In this document: positions 25,662 through 34,090 of the stretch, in pieces
How positions within the stretch are numbered: the first letter of the stretch is position 1
Layout of the letters: each line of letters opens with the position of its first letter
NCBI RefSeq assembly: GCF_007828045.1
Contig: NZ_VITN01000010.1
Location: 148,595 to 212,594 of the forward strand
Source: Nitrospirillum amazonense
Lineage (GTDB): Bacteria; Pseudomonadota; Alphaproteobacteria; Azospirillales; Azospirillaceae
DNA: 64,000 nt
Direction of reading: 5' to 3'
The notes under the pieces: generated by a model
The model's database searches: none
What the model was told of the DNA's origin: nothing
Seen by the model: the letters and a program-made list of their open reading frames with translations, nothing else
Position numbers and translations under genes: made by a program

Positions 25662-28089
25662 TGGGGCGGCGACGGCGGCGGACCAGCAGCAGGGCGGTGC
25701 CGGCCGCCAGCACCGCCAGGATCGCGGCCCCGCCCACCAAGGCCTTGCGGTGGTTGTGCCGGATCCAGCGATGCGCCTGCCGGGCCGGCGCTTGCCACCA
25801 TTCCTTGGCGGCGGCGTCGAAATCCGGCGCCGGGCAGGCCCGGCCGAAATGTGCCGCCCAGGCCTGGTGCGGCCCGGTCCTCACGTAGCGCTGATACAGC
25901 GCGGCCACCCGGCCTTGAGCCTGATTGTCGCGCTCGATGATGCGGCGGACGACGGATTGCCAGTAGGGATCCTCGATGGTGGCGGGATCGTCGGTCCAGG
26001 TGGCGATCCTCTGATCCTGCGCATAAGCCACCGCCCAGCACAGGGTGGCGGCATAGGCCTGGCTGGTGCGCGGCAGCTGGTCGGCCGCGTGCTCGGCGGC
26101 ATCGGTCGCGATGAAGCGATAGTGGTAGCGCTGGTCCGGCTGCGGCGCGCTGTCGGCGAAGCGCTTGCGTTCCCCATCGGTGACGTAGGTGGCCCCGGCG
26201 GGCGGCAGCATGGCCTGGCCGATGCCGAAATCGTAGGCGCCATCCAGGGCGGCCTCATCCGGCGGGCCTTCGGTGCCCATGATCTCCATGCCCCGGGTGC
26301 GGGCCAGCTGCGCCGCCTGGAACCAGGCGCGGGCGCGGCTGGCGGCCCACCAGGCGTTGCCGGCATCCTCCCGCGCGTCCAGGTAGGCGCGGGCGTCCAG
26401 GGCCACGGCCGGGTTGTGATAGTAGGCCAGCGCCTCCTTGCCCCGTCCCGCCCGCATCAGGCGGCGGGCCAATAGGCTGCGCAAGGCCAGGGGCGCGCCC
26501 TGGTAGCGCAGGCGGTCCGCCTCCTCATCGTATTTGTAACCCACGCCCATGGTGTCCAGCAGGGTGTTGGGCCACTGCTTGTTATCGACCGTCCGCGTCC
26601 AGCCGGCGACGACGCTGGCCGGCACCTTGGCATCGACGTAGGCCTTCAGCTCATCGACGGTCAGCACCCGTTCCGCGATGTGCGCAACGTCGCCCCAATA
26701 GGTGTCGGCCATGGGCATCAGTTGGTCCAGCGCCGCCACGTACTCCCCTCGCGCCAGGGCCACGGTGCCGCCTTCACCGGCCAGACGGCCGCGCTCGGCC
26801 GCCGACAGGGCGCTTCCCGGGGGGCTGTCACCGGTGGTGGGAAACGCGGCCGCCGCTTGGGCATACAGGTCGGCCGCCTGCGCCAGGTCGCCCTTCTGCA
26901 GGGCCAGCTTGGCCTGGACCCAGCTGGCCAGCGGCCCCGGCCGCATCGCCGCCAGGCGGCCGGCCAGGTCATAGTCGCCCTTGCGGTAGGCCAGGGCCGC
27001 CAACTGGTCGGCGGCGGCCGGCGCGGGGCCGCCGGCATCCCCGATATGGGCTTCCGCCAAGGCGGTGGTCAGCGCCGCCAGATGCGGGGTCGGCGGGGCC
27101 TTGTACGTTTCGCTGGGATTATGCCGCCGGGCGTCCCATTCCTTGGCATGGCGCGGCAAATCCTCCTCGAACGCCAGCACATGGGCGGCCAGCAGGCGTT
27201 GCACCAGCGGGTCGGTGACGGCGGCCTTCAGCGGATCCGAATTCTCCAGCAGGTAAAGCGCGATGATGTTGAGGGACGACACGCCGTTATAGGAATCGTG
27301 CGCCGCCTGCTGGGCATAGAGGCTGATGGCCTGGGACAAGGCGGCCCCATCCAGCGGCTTGGTCGCCTCCAGCCGCAGGGTGGCCGGCAGGCTGTCCGCC
27401 ACCGTGTCGTCGTCCGTCTCCGCCGTCGTCACCAGGGACAGCCCCGCCTGCGCCAGGCGCACGCGCGCCTCCTCCCCCAGGCTGGCCACGGCAAGTCCCA
27501 GCGGGTCGGGGGCGCCGCCCTGGGCCAGGGCGCGGGCCTTGGCAAAGGCGGCCAGCGCCGCGTCCGCCTGGTCGCGCAGCGCCGCCGCCCGGCCCAGCAT
27601 ATAGGCGGCCCAGACGGCGCGGGTGGCCCCCTCGGCCGCCGGCAGGTCCAGCACCGCCTGGAAGCGGGCGGCGGCCCGGTCCAGGCGGCCGGCCTTATAA
27701 TCCACGGCGGCGGCGGTGTAGAGCCGCACGGCGGCCGGCAGCTTTTCCCCCAGGGCATAGGCCTTGTCGCCATCCCCGGCCGCGCGCATGGCGGCGATCA
27801 GGCCCAGCGCGTCGGGCGCCAAGCCCGCCGTTTCGGCGTCGGTGCGCAGCTTGGCCCGGGTGTCATCGGTCGCCCAGCGGTTCTCCACCGCCTTCATCAT
27901 GTCTGTGGGGGCGGGCACCAGATGCGCCGCTTCCCAGGCGAAGGGGTTGGCCGGCGTCTCCGCCAGTGTCACCTCGCGCCGGTCCAGCAACTGCCAGGGG
28001 AAGTCGGGCCCGCAGGCGATGGCGATGCCGGCGGCACCGGTCAGCAACAGGACGGACAGGGTAAGGACGCGATGCTTACGGGCGGACAT
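25654..28089 (-). CDS. Large exported helical-repeat protein of unknown function
   Basis: An 811-residue protein. It has a signal segment (VLTLSVLLLTGAAGIAIAC) that ends in a Cys in a lipobox-like context, followed at once by GPDFPWQLLDRRE, a motif I associate with an uncharacterised proteobacterial family. The middle is almost entirely helical with TPR/Sel1-like spacing (AAVDYKAGRLDRAAARFQAV; LAALAYRKGDYDLAGRLAAM). A single hydrophobic helix near the C-terminus (ALVGGAAILAVLAAGTALLL) is followed by VRRRRRPIS. I infer a periplasmic solenoid fixed at its ends in the membrane. Its start overlaps the end of the DUF3142 gene by 14 bases, so the two are coupled and probably act together. Confidence 0.75.
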   Translation of the reverse strand: MSARKHRVLTLSVLLLTGAAGIAIACGPDFPWQLLDRREVTLAETPANPFAWEAAHLVPAPTDMMKAVENRWATDDTRAKLRTDAETAGLAPDALGLIAAMRAAGDGDKAYALGEKLPAAVRLYTAAAVDYKAGRLDRAAARFQAVLDLPAAEGATRAVWAAYMLGRAAALRDQADAALAAFAKARALAQGGAPDPLGLAVASLGEEARVRLAQAGLSLVTTAETDDDTVADSLPATLRLEATKPLDGAALSQAISLYAQQAAHDSYNGVSSLNIIALYLLENSDPLKAAVTDPLVQRLLAAHVLAFEEDLPRHAKEWDARRHNPSETYKAPPTPHLAALTTALAEAHIGDAGGPAPAAADQLAALAYRKGDYDLAGRLAAMRPGPLASWVQAKLALQKGDLAQAADLYAQAAAAFPTTGDSPPGSALSAAERGRLAGEGGTVALARGEYVAALDQLMPMADTYWGDVAHIAERVLTVDELKAYVDAKVPASVVAGWTRTVDNKQWPNTLLDTMGVGYKYDEEADRLRYQGAPLALRSLLARRLMRAGRGKEALAYYHNPAVALDARAYLDAREDAGNAWWAASRARAWFQAAQLARTRGMEIMGTEGPPDEAALDGAYDFGIGQAMLPPAGATYVTDGERKRFADSAPQPDQRYHYRFIATDAAEHAADQLPRTSQAYAATLCWAVAYAQDQRIATWTDDPATIEDPYWQSVVRRIIERDNQAQGRVAALYQRYVRTGPHQAWAAHFGRACPAPDFDAAAKEWWQAPARQAHRWIRHNHRKALVGGAAILAVLAAGTALLLVRRRRRPIS

Positions 28090-29341
28090 GGATCACCGGA
28101 GGTGAGGGGGAATCGGGGCAGCGCAGCCAGCCCACGGCCCGGCGCCCGCCGGCCGGCAGCAGGCCGGGGGACAGGCGCACCAGGCGGGGGGTGGCCTGGG
28201 GGGCCAGGGGATCGCGGGCATAGCCGTTGGCGCCGTCGCCCAGGGGGCAGGCGGCGGGCAGGTCCAGGCCGGACGGCAACTTGGCATCGGCGGTGCCGTC
28301 ATTGGCCAGCACCAGGGATGACAGGCCGGGCGTCGTCGTGGCCTCGGCCCGCGCCACGACATGGCCCAGGGGCGTTTCCCCCCGCGCCACGGCCGCCCAG
28401 GTGGCCAGCGACCAGGCGCGGCGGTCATCGGCGGTGGGCAGGCGGAACCAGGCGATGCCTTTGAGGTTGGGCGGCGCTTTGGCGCGCAGGTCGTTCAGGA
28501 AGGCCGCCACATCGGCGGGCCGGACCATCAGTTCATTGGCGTGCGCGCCGCCGGCCAGCAGGGGCGTTTCCCCCTCCACCGTCGCCAGGCTGTCGTCGGC
28601 GTTCCAACTGACCCGCGCGCCATAGTCGGGCAGGGCGACACGGAAGGGGGTGGTGAAGCGCCGGGCATAGGCGGCCACCCAGTGGGCGGCCTGGGCTGGG
28701 TTGAACAAACCATCGGTGGGGGCGGCCACGGCGTGCACCTGCAGCACCACCTCATCCGGCACCGCCACCACATCGGTCAGGGCGGGGGCCGGCAGCCAGG
28801 TGGGCAGGGCGGTGATGGACAGGCGCGTGCCGCCCAGCCGTGCGTGGAGCTCCTTCAGAAACCGGGCATAGAAGGGCAGGCGTGATGTCGGGCAGTCATG
28901 GTCGATCTCCAGGCCCGCCACCGCGACCCCGGCCCGGCGCCAGCGCTCCAGCGGCGCCAGGGCCGCCGCTACCAGGGGGGCGGGGTCGGTGTCGCCCACG
29001 CGGCCGTCGATGCGCACCACCAGGATGACCGGCCGCCCGGCCAGATGCGCGCGCAAGGCCTCCAACCGTCCATCGTTCAGCAGCACAGGGGCCGTGCGCC
29101 CCTCCGCCGACACCTCCGCCGCCAGCACCCGCCAGGCGGCGACATCCGGCGCCGCGCGGTCCATGGCTTGGCCCAGCGCAGGGGTCCAGGCGCGCTGCCA
29201 GACATAAATGTCGTTACGCAAGGGGGCGGACAGAGGAGCGGAAACGGGCGCGGGTCGGGACGGCATCAGGCTTGCCGCCGCGGCGCCGGCACATATCAAG
29301 GTCAGGGCGGCCAGAAGGATCCGGGGCCTGGGCAGGGGCAT
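28076..29341 (-). CDS. DUF3142-family exported protein
   Basis: A 421-residue protein with a signal peptide (LLAALTLICAGAAAASL). The body matches DUF3142: NDIYVWQRAWTPALGQAM near the N-terminus, LVVRIDGRVG, and GLEIDHDCPTSRLPFYARFL (about residues 140-160). The last segment looks like the active-site strand of a glycosidase-like TIM barrel. The family has no established activity that I know of. Further motifs are VVLQVHAVAAP and LKGIAWFRLPTADDRRAW, which would close a barrel. It is upstream of and overlaps the large helical-repeat gene. I infer a carbohydrate-binding or hydrolysing partner, without naming a substrate. Confidence 0.78.
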   Translation of the reverse strand: MPLPRPRILLAALTLICAGAAAASLMPSRPAPVSAPLSAPLRNDIYVWQRAWTPALGQAMDRAAPDVAAWRVLAAEVSAEGRTAPVLLNDGRLEALRAHLAGRPVILVVRIDGRVGDTDPAPLVAAALAPLERWRRAGVAVAGLEIDHDCPTSRLPFYARFLKELHARLGGTRLSITALPTWLPAPALTDVVAVPDEVVLQVHAVAAPTDGLFNPAQAAHWVAAYARRFTTPFRVALPDYGARVSWNADDSLATVEGETPLLAGGAHANELMVRPADVAAFLNDLRAKAPPNLKGIAWFRLPTADDRRAWSLATWAAVARGETPLGHVVARAEATTTPGLSSLVLANDGTADAKLPSGLDLPAACPLGDGANGYARDPLAPQATPRLVRLSPGLLPAGGRRAVGWLRCPDSPSPPVIHVRP

Positions 29342-29439
29342 GGGATGGGGGCGGGCGGCAGGGTAGGCGGGACGGACGCATTCTACCGTCGCGCCGGCCC
29401 CGCCGAAACGGAATTCCCCCTCACCTTAAAGGGATAGCC

Positions 29440-30396
29440 TCAGCGCTTGAGGTTCACGATGGCCACGCCGCCCAGCGCCATCAGGCCGCCGATGATGCCC
29501 ATTACGGTCGGCACCTCGCCCAGCCAGACATAGCCCAGCAGCATGGCCAGGGGCGGCGCGCAATAAAGGAAATTGCTGGCCCGGGCGGCGGGCATGCGCG
29601 ACAGCACGATGGTCCAGGTGGCGTAGGCGACCAGGCTGGGCATGACACCCAGATATAGGGCCGCCATCAGGCCGGGCAGGGGGGCGGTTTGCGCCTGGGC
29701 ATAGGCGCCGGGCAGCCATGGCGACAGGGCCAGGGCGCCGACCACCATGTTGCTGGCTGAGACGGTCAAAGGCTTGTGCCGGGCGAACAGCGGCTTCTGC
29801 ACCACGGTGGTGATGGAGTTGCACAGGGCGGCCCCCAGCACCAATAAGGCGCCCCAGCCCAGCTGCAGCCCGGCGCCGCTGCCCACCGCCTCATTCCCCA
29901 TTGTCTCGTTTAGCGCGATGAGGCCGATGCCGCTGAAGGACACGGCGGTGCCGACCCAGCCCCAGCGGCCGAATCGCTCCCCCAGCAGGAAGGAGGCCAG
30001 CACGGCGGTGATGATGGGGTTGATGTTGATGATGAAGGCGGCGGCGCCGGAGGACACCGTGCGTTCCCCCATGTTCAGCAGCGCCGTGTACAACGCCACG
30101 AACAGCAGGCCGCCGGTGGCGAAGCGCCACACCTCGCCCAGGCGCGGCAGGGCCGGCCGGCTGATGAGCAGGTAGAGGGCCGCGGGCACCGCCGCGATGG
30201 AGAATCGCGCAGCCCCCAGTTCCAGCGGGCCGAAGGCCTTGAGGCCCGCCCGGATGGCGGCGAAGGCGGACGCCCAGATGATGACGGTCACCACCACGAT
30301 GCCTAGGGTGCCGCCGTCCAGCCGGTTCCCCTTGGAGGGCGCGAGGCCGACGGTTGCGGCGGAGTCACAGGTGGGGGCGAGCGGCGTGGCGGACAT
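29440..30396 (-). CDS. EamA/DMT-family transporter
   Basis: A 318-residue inner-membrane protein of the drug/metabolite exporter superfamily with about ten hydrophobic segments arranged as two EamA halves. The first half opens with IIWASAFAAIRAGLKAFGPL and the second with GLQLGWGALLVLGAALCNSI. The conserved PxxA-like signature is at SLVAYATWTIVLSRMPAARA, and the end is VPTVMGIIGGLMALGGVAIV. The substrate is typically an amino acid or other metabolite, not determinable here. ATG 30396 is chosen over a GTG five codons upstream. It is divergent from a LysR regulator across 119 bases, the usual layout for an exporter under its own LysR activator. Confidence 0.88.
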   Translation of the reverse strand: MSATPLAPTCDSAATVGLAPSKGNRLDGGTLGIVVVTVIIWASAFAAIRAGLKAFGPLELGAARFSIAAVPAALYLLISRPALPRLGEVWRFATGGLLFVALYTALLNMGERTVSSGAAAFIININPIITAVLASFLLGERFGRWGWVGTAVSFSGIGLIALNETMGNEAVGSGAGLQLGWGALLVLGAALCNSITTVVQKPLFARHKPLTVSASNMVVGALALSPWLPGAYAQAQTAPLPGLMAALYLGVMPSLVAYATWTIVLSRMPAARASNFLYCAPPLAMLLGYVWLGEVPTVMGIIGGLMALGGVAIVNLKR

Positions 30397-30515
30397 CGGG
30401 GGCGCTTTCACACGAATGCGTTCACTCGGGGGAGGGGGATACGGAACGACACGGCGTCAGTACGCCCTGGCCACAGCTGATTGACAATCGACGAAATCGG
30501 CAGCCAACTGTGAGC

Positions 30516-31496
30516 ATGGATCACAGCTCCCATCCCTTGCCGCCCCTGGACGCGCTGCGCGCGTTCGAGGCTGCGGCCCGCACGGGCAGTTTCTCCGCCG
30601 CGGCGGAGACCCTGAACGTCACCCATGGCGCCGTCAGCCGGCAGATCGCCAAGCTGGAGCAATGGCTGGGCCTGCGCCTCTTCCATCGCCAGGCGCGCGG
30701 CGTGGTGGTGACGCCGGACGGACAGCGCCTGTTCCAGCGCACCGCCGAGGCCTTCGCCCTCATCGCCGACACCTCCAACCGCTGGACGGAACCCCGGGGG
30801 ACGGCGGTGGTGCGGTTGACCTCGCTGCCCTCCATCTGCGGGCTGTGGCTCATGCCCCGGCTCGCAGGCCTGGAGGGTAGGGAGGTGGACCCCGGCGGCG
30901 CACTCCGAATCTTGCTGTCGGTGGACCACCGCACGCTTGATTTGGCGGATGAAGGCATGGACCTGGCCATCCGCTGCGGCTGGGGCGCCATGCCGGCCCG
31001 TGTATCGCTGAAGCTGTTCGAGGAATGGTGCTACCCGCTGGCGGCTCCCGGCTTGGCGGCCGAGATCGGCCAGGGCGATCCGGAACGCCTGCTGGCCTTC
31101 CCCCTGATCCACGACTCCGACGCGTCGGGCTGGCGCACCTGGTTCGCGGCCCACGGCCTGGACTATAGGCCGCGCCCGCAGGACCGGCGGTTCGAGGACT
31201 ACAACCTGGTGCTGGACGCCTGCGTCTGCGGGCTGGGCATCGCCCTGGCCCGGCCGCCGCTGGTGCGGTCCAAGCTGCGCAGCGGCCGGGTGGTGCAGGT
31301 GGATCCGCGCACGGCGCTCAACCCCACCAGCTATTGGCTGGACCGCCCGCCGGGACGCATGCGCAACGCCGCCGCGGAACTGGCGCGGCGCATCGCGGCG
31401 GAGGCCGAGGTGTCGGTGGAGGCGCTGCAGACCTTCCTGAACCCGGAGACGCCGGAGGGGCATGGCAGGCCCTTCATCCCCTGGACGGCGGCCTGA
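30516..31496 (+). CDS. LysR-family transcriptional regulator (GcvA-like)
   Basis: A 326-residue activator. The DNA-binding domain is LPPLDALRAFEAAARTGSFS, then VTHGAVSRQIAKLEQWLG (recognition helix) and LFHRQARGVVVTPDGQRL. The effector domain carries the GcvA-branch features VRLTSLPSICGLWLMPRLA and DLADEGMDLAIRCGWG, then the closing ACVCGLGIALARPPLV. It lacks a signal peptide. The ATG at 30516 begins shortly before the HTH. By position it should regulate the divergent EamA gene. The 119-base gap contains the AT-rich TGATTGACAATCGACG but no clean LysR box that I would insist on. Confidence 0.88.
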   Translation: MDHSSHPLPPLDALRAFEAAARTGSFSAAAETLNVTHGAVSRQIAKLEQWLGLRLFHRQARGVVVTPDGQRLFQRTAEAFALIADTSNRWTEPRGTAVVRLTSLPSICGLWLMPRLAGLEGREVDPGGALRILLSVDHRTLDLADEGMDLAIRCGWGAMPARVSLKLFEEWCYPLAAPGLAAEIGQGDPERLLAFPLIHDSDASGWRTWFAAHGLDYRPRPQDRRFEDYNLVLDACVCGLGIALARPPLVRSKLRSGRVVQVDPRTALNPTSYWLDRPPGRMRNAAAELARRIAAEAEVSVEALQTFLNPETPEGHGRPFIPWTAA

Positions 31497-31566
31497 ATGC
31501 TGTCTGGATAGGCCAAAACCCCTGGCGCAGCCCACGTAAACCCGGGGCCGCCTCCTGCAATGATGA

Positions 31567-31594
31567 TTGACAGATTGATTGCAGGCGGTATGCA
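31567..31594 (+). promoter_or_regulatory. Sigma-70-like promoter of the fab operon
   Basis: TTGACA (31567-31572), identical to the -35 consensus, is followed by 16 bases and then TATGCA (31589-31594). Transcription would begin near 31600, about 100 bases before the fabD start codon. The -10 match is modest, so this rests mainly on the perfect -35 and the position. Confidence 0.45.
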
Positions 31595-31702
31595 TGGCGC
31601 GACTTGCGGTGCCGGCATCAGGCTGCGGCGGGGTTTCCCACCGTGGCCCGTGTATGGGGCACGGGGCATCGCACCGGAATTGAGCTTCCAGGGTATTCGC
31701 AC

Positions 31703-32641
31703 ATGATTCGCGCTTTCGTGTTTCCCGGCCAGGGCAGCCAGGCCGTGGGTATGGGCCGGGACTTGGCCGACGCCTTCGCCACCGCCCGCGATGTGTTCGG
31801 CGAGGTGGACGAGGCGCTGAAGCAGAAGCTGTCCGCCCTGATGTTCGAGGGCCCGCTGGACGAGTTGACCCTGACCGAGAACGCCCAGCCGGCCCTGATG
31901 GCCGTGTCCGTGGCCGTGGCCCGGGTGTTGGAGAAGGACGGCGGGCTGGATCTGGCCAAGGCCGCCCGCTTCGTCGCCGGCCACTCGCTGGGTGAATACT
32001 CCGCGCTCTGCGCCGCCGGGGCCCTGACCCTGGCCGATACCGCCCGCCTGCTGAAGCTGCGCGGGCAGAGCATGCAGCGCGCCGTGCCGGTGGGCGTGGG
32101 CGCCATGGCAGCCATCATCGGCGCCGATTTCGAGGCCGCCCGCGCCATCGCCCAGGATGCCGCCCAGGGTGAGGTCTGCGCCGCCGCCAACGACAACGCC
32201 CCCGGCCAGGTGGTCATCAGCGGCCACAAGTCGGCCGTGGAGCGGGCCATCGCCATCGCGGCCGAGCGCGGGTTCAAGCGCGCCGTGCTGCTGCCGGTGT
32301 CCGCCCCCTTCCATTGCCCGCTGATGCAGCCGGCGGCCGACGCCATGGCCGAGGCCCTGGCCGGCACCGCCATCCAGGCGCCGTGCGTGCCGCTGGTGGC
32401 CAACGTCATCGCCAGCACCGTCACCGACCCCGCCGAGATCCGCCGCCTGCTGGTGGAACAGGTCACCGGTTCCGTGCGCTGGCGCGAAAGCGTGCTGTTC
32501 ATGAAGGAACAGGGCGTGGAACAGCTGGTGGAGCTTGGCGCCGGCAAGGTGCTGGCCGGCATGGCCAAGCGCATCGACAAGGACATGACGGCCGTATCGC
32601 TGGGCCTGCCCGCCGACATCGAAGCCTTCCTCAAGGCCTGA
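31703..32641 (+). CDS. fabD: Malonyl-CoA:acyl-carrier-protein transacylase
   Basis: A 312-residue FabD, which loads malonate from CoA onto ACP for chain elongation. Motifs: FVFPGQGSQAVGMG at the N-terminus, nucleophile GHSLGEYSALCAAG (Ser95), and the catalytic His segment APFHCPLM. QLVELGAGKVLAGM near the end is the usual closing element. The ATG at 31703 places the GQGSQ motif at residue 10 as in other FabD proteins; an upstream in-frame extension is not conserved. It is first in fabD-fabG-acpP-fabF-mltG. It is preceded by a TTGACA promoter candidate. Confidence 0.97.
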   Translation: MIRAFVFPGQGSQAVGMGRDLADAFATARDVFGEVDEALKQKLSALMFEGPLDELTLTENAQPALMAVSVAVARVLEKDGGLDLAKAARFVAGHSLGEYSALCAAGALTLADTARLLKLRGQSMQRAVPVGVGAMAAIIGADFEAARAIAQDAAQGEVCAAANDNAPGQVVISGHKSAVERAIAIAAERGFKRAVLLPVSAPFHCPLMQPAADAMAEALAGTAIQAPCVPLVANVIASTVTDPAEIRRLLVEQVTGSVRWRESVLFMKEQGVEQLVELGAGKVLAGMAKRIDKDMTAVSLGLPADIEAFLKA

Positions 32642-32678
32642 GCCTGAACCCCTCATAGAGAACGATAGGGACCATCCC

Positions 32679-33416
32679 ATGTTCGATTTGACCGGCAAGA
32701 CCGCGCTCGTCACCGGCGCCTCGGGCGGCATCGGCGCCGCCATCGCCCGCACCCTGCACCAGGCCGGCGCCACCGTTGCCCTGTCCGGCACCAAGGTCGA
32801 GGCCCTGGAGGCCCTGGCCACCGAGTTGGGCGGCCGCGCCGTGGTCGTGCCCGCCAACCTGTCCGATCCGGAAGCCGTGGAGGCCCTGGCCAAGGACGCG
32901 GAGGCCAAACTGGGCCAGGTGGACATCCTGGTGAACAACGCCGGCCTGACCCGCGACGGCCTGATCCTGCGCATGAAGGATGATGACTGGGCGTCGGTCA
33001 TCGACGTGAACCTGACGGCGGCCTTCCGCCTGTCGCGCGCCCTGGTGAAGGGCATGATGAAGCGCCGCTGGGGCCGCATCATCGGCATCACCTCCATCGT
33101 CGGCGTCACCGGCAACCCGGGGCAGGTCAACTATGCCGCCAGCAAGGCCGGCATGATCGGCATGACCAAGGCGCTGGCTGCCGAGGTCGCCTCGCGCAAC
33201 ATCACCGCCAACTGCGTGGCGCCCGGCTTCATCGCCACCGCGATGACCGATGTGCTGCCCGACGCGCAGAAGGAAAAGCTGACCGCCGGCGTGCCGGCCG
33301 GTCGCCTGGGCACGCCGGACGAGATCGCGTCCGCCGTGCTCTACCTGGCCTCCACCGAGGCCGGCTACGTCACCGGCCAGACGCTGCACGTCAACGGCGG
33401 CATGGCCATGATCTGA
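32679..33416 (+). CDS. fabG: 3-oxoacyl-ACP reductase
   Basis: A 245-residue SDR enzyme that reduces 3-oxoacyl-ACP with NADPH. Motifs: TGASGGIGAAIARTL (cofactor), VNNAGLTRDGLILRM (the FabG-specific version of NNAG), catalytic Y152 and K156 in VNYAASKAG, and the FabG end GQTLHVNGGMAM. The spacing of 37 bases after fabD and the operon context separate it from the many other SDR proteins. It is of standard length. Confidence 0.97.
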   Translation: MFDLTGKTALVTGASGGIGAAIARTLHQAGATVALSGTKVEALEALATELGGRAVVVPANLSDPEAVEALAKDAEAKLGQVDILVNNAGLTRDGLILRMKDDDWASVIDVNLTAAFRLSRALVKGMMKRRWGRIIGITSIVGVTGNPGQVNYAASKAGMIGMTKALAAEVASRNITANCVAPGFIATAMTDVLPDAQKEKLTAGVPAGRLGTPDEIASAVLYLASTEAGYVTGQTLHVNGGMAMI

Positions 33417-33675
33417 TCGGGTTCCCGCGGGTCATGGGGGCTTGTCCTTTCGCGACGCGCCCCTAAGTATCGGCGGGGCCCAATCTTGGCGGGGGTGTCC
33501 CCCTTTGTTGAGTGTCCAAGGGCCAGCGGGCGCTAGGCAAGATGCGCCTACCTGTGGTATCTGACGGCACTTTTCCAAAGGATGGGCGCTCGAATTCGTC
33601 CTGCCGGACGTGCCCACGCCGATCAGAACAAGTCAGTAAACAACCCCAACTTTGAAATTCGGGAAGGTATAGGAA

Positions 33676-33912
33676 ATGAGCGACATCGCCGAACGGGTGA
33701 AGAAGATCGTCGTCGAGCACCTGGGTGTGGAAGAGGGCAAGGTCACCGACACCGCCAGCTTCATCGACGATCTGGGTGCCGACAGCCTCGACACCGTTGA
33801 ACTCGTCATGGCCTTCGAGGAAGAGTTCGGGATCGAGATCCCGGACGACGCGGCGGAGAAGATCCTGACCGTGAAGGACGCCATCGACTTCATTTCCAGC
33901 AAGCAGGGCTGA
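33676..33912 (+). CDS. acpP: Acyl carrier protein
   Basis: A 78-residue acidic ACP. Ser37 in [13 protein letters not shown] is the attachment site for 4'-phosphopantetheine. The flanking helices ([24 protein letters not shown]) are conventional. It lies 259 bases after fabG and 178 before fabF, both larger gaps than elsewhere in the operon, and its mRNA may therefore have its own promoter and a 3' hairpin, as expected for a very abundant protein. AGGTATAGGAA precedes the ATG. Confidence 0.98.
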   Translation: MSDIAERVKKIVVEHLGVEEGKVTDTASFIDDLGADSLDTVELVMAFEEEFGIEIPDDAAEKILTVKDAIDFISSKQG

Positions 33913-33926
33913 TCCCCTACTTTCCC

Positions 33927-33998
33927 GGGCTTCAGACGCCGCGCCGCCGATACCGCGCTGGCGTGGCGTCTGGAACCGGAAAAGCCCTTGCTGGTTTT
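33927..33998 (+). terminator. Hairpin with T-run between acpP and fabF
   Basis: CAGACGCC (33933-33940) pairs with GGCGTCTG (33965-33972), and GGGCTT (33927-33932) pairs with AAGCCC (33982-33987), giving a long two-part stem. TGCTGGTTTTT follows. It starts 15 bases after the acpP stop codon. I infer a partial terminator or 3' stabiliser that raises acpP mRNA relative to fabF. Confidence 0.55.
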
Positions 33999-34090
33999 TG
34001 CGGGGCCTAGGCGAACACCGGATATTGGGATTCCCCACGAATCCGATTCCAGGCCCAACTTTCTTCTGGAACTAGGTACAGGTCTGACCC

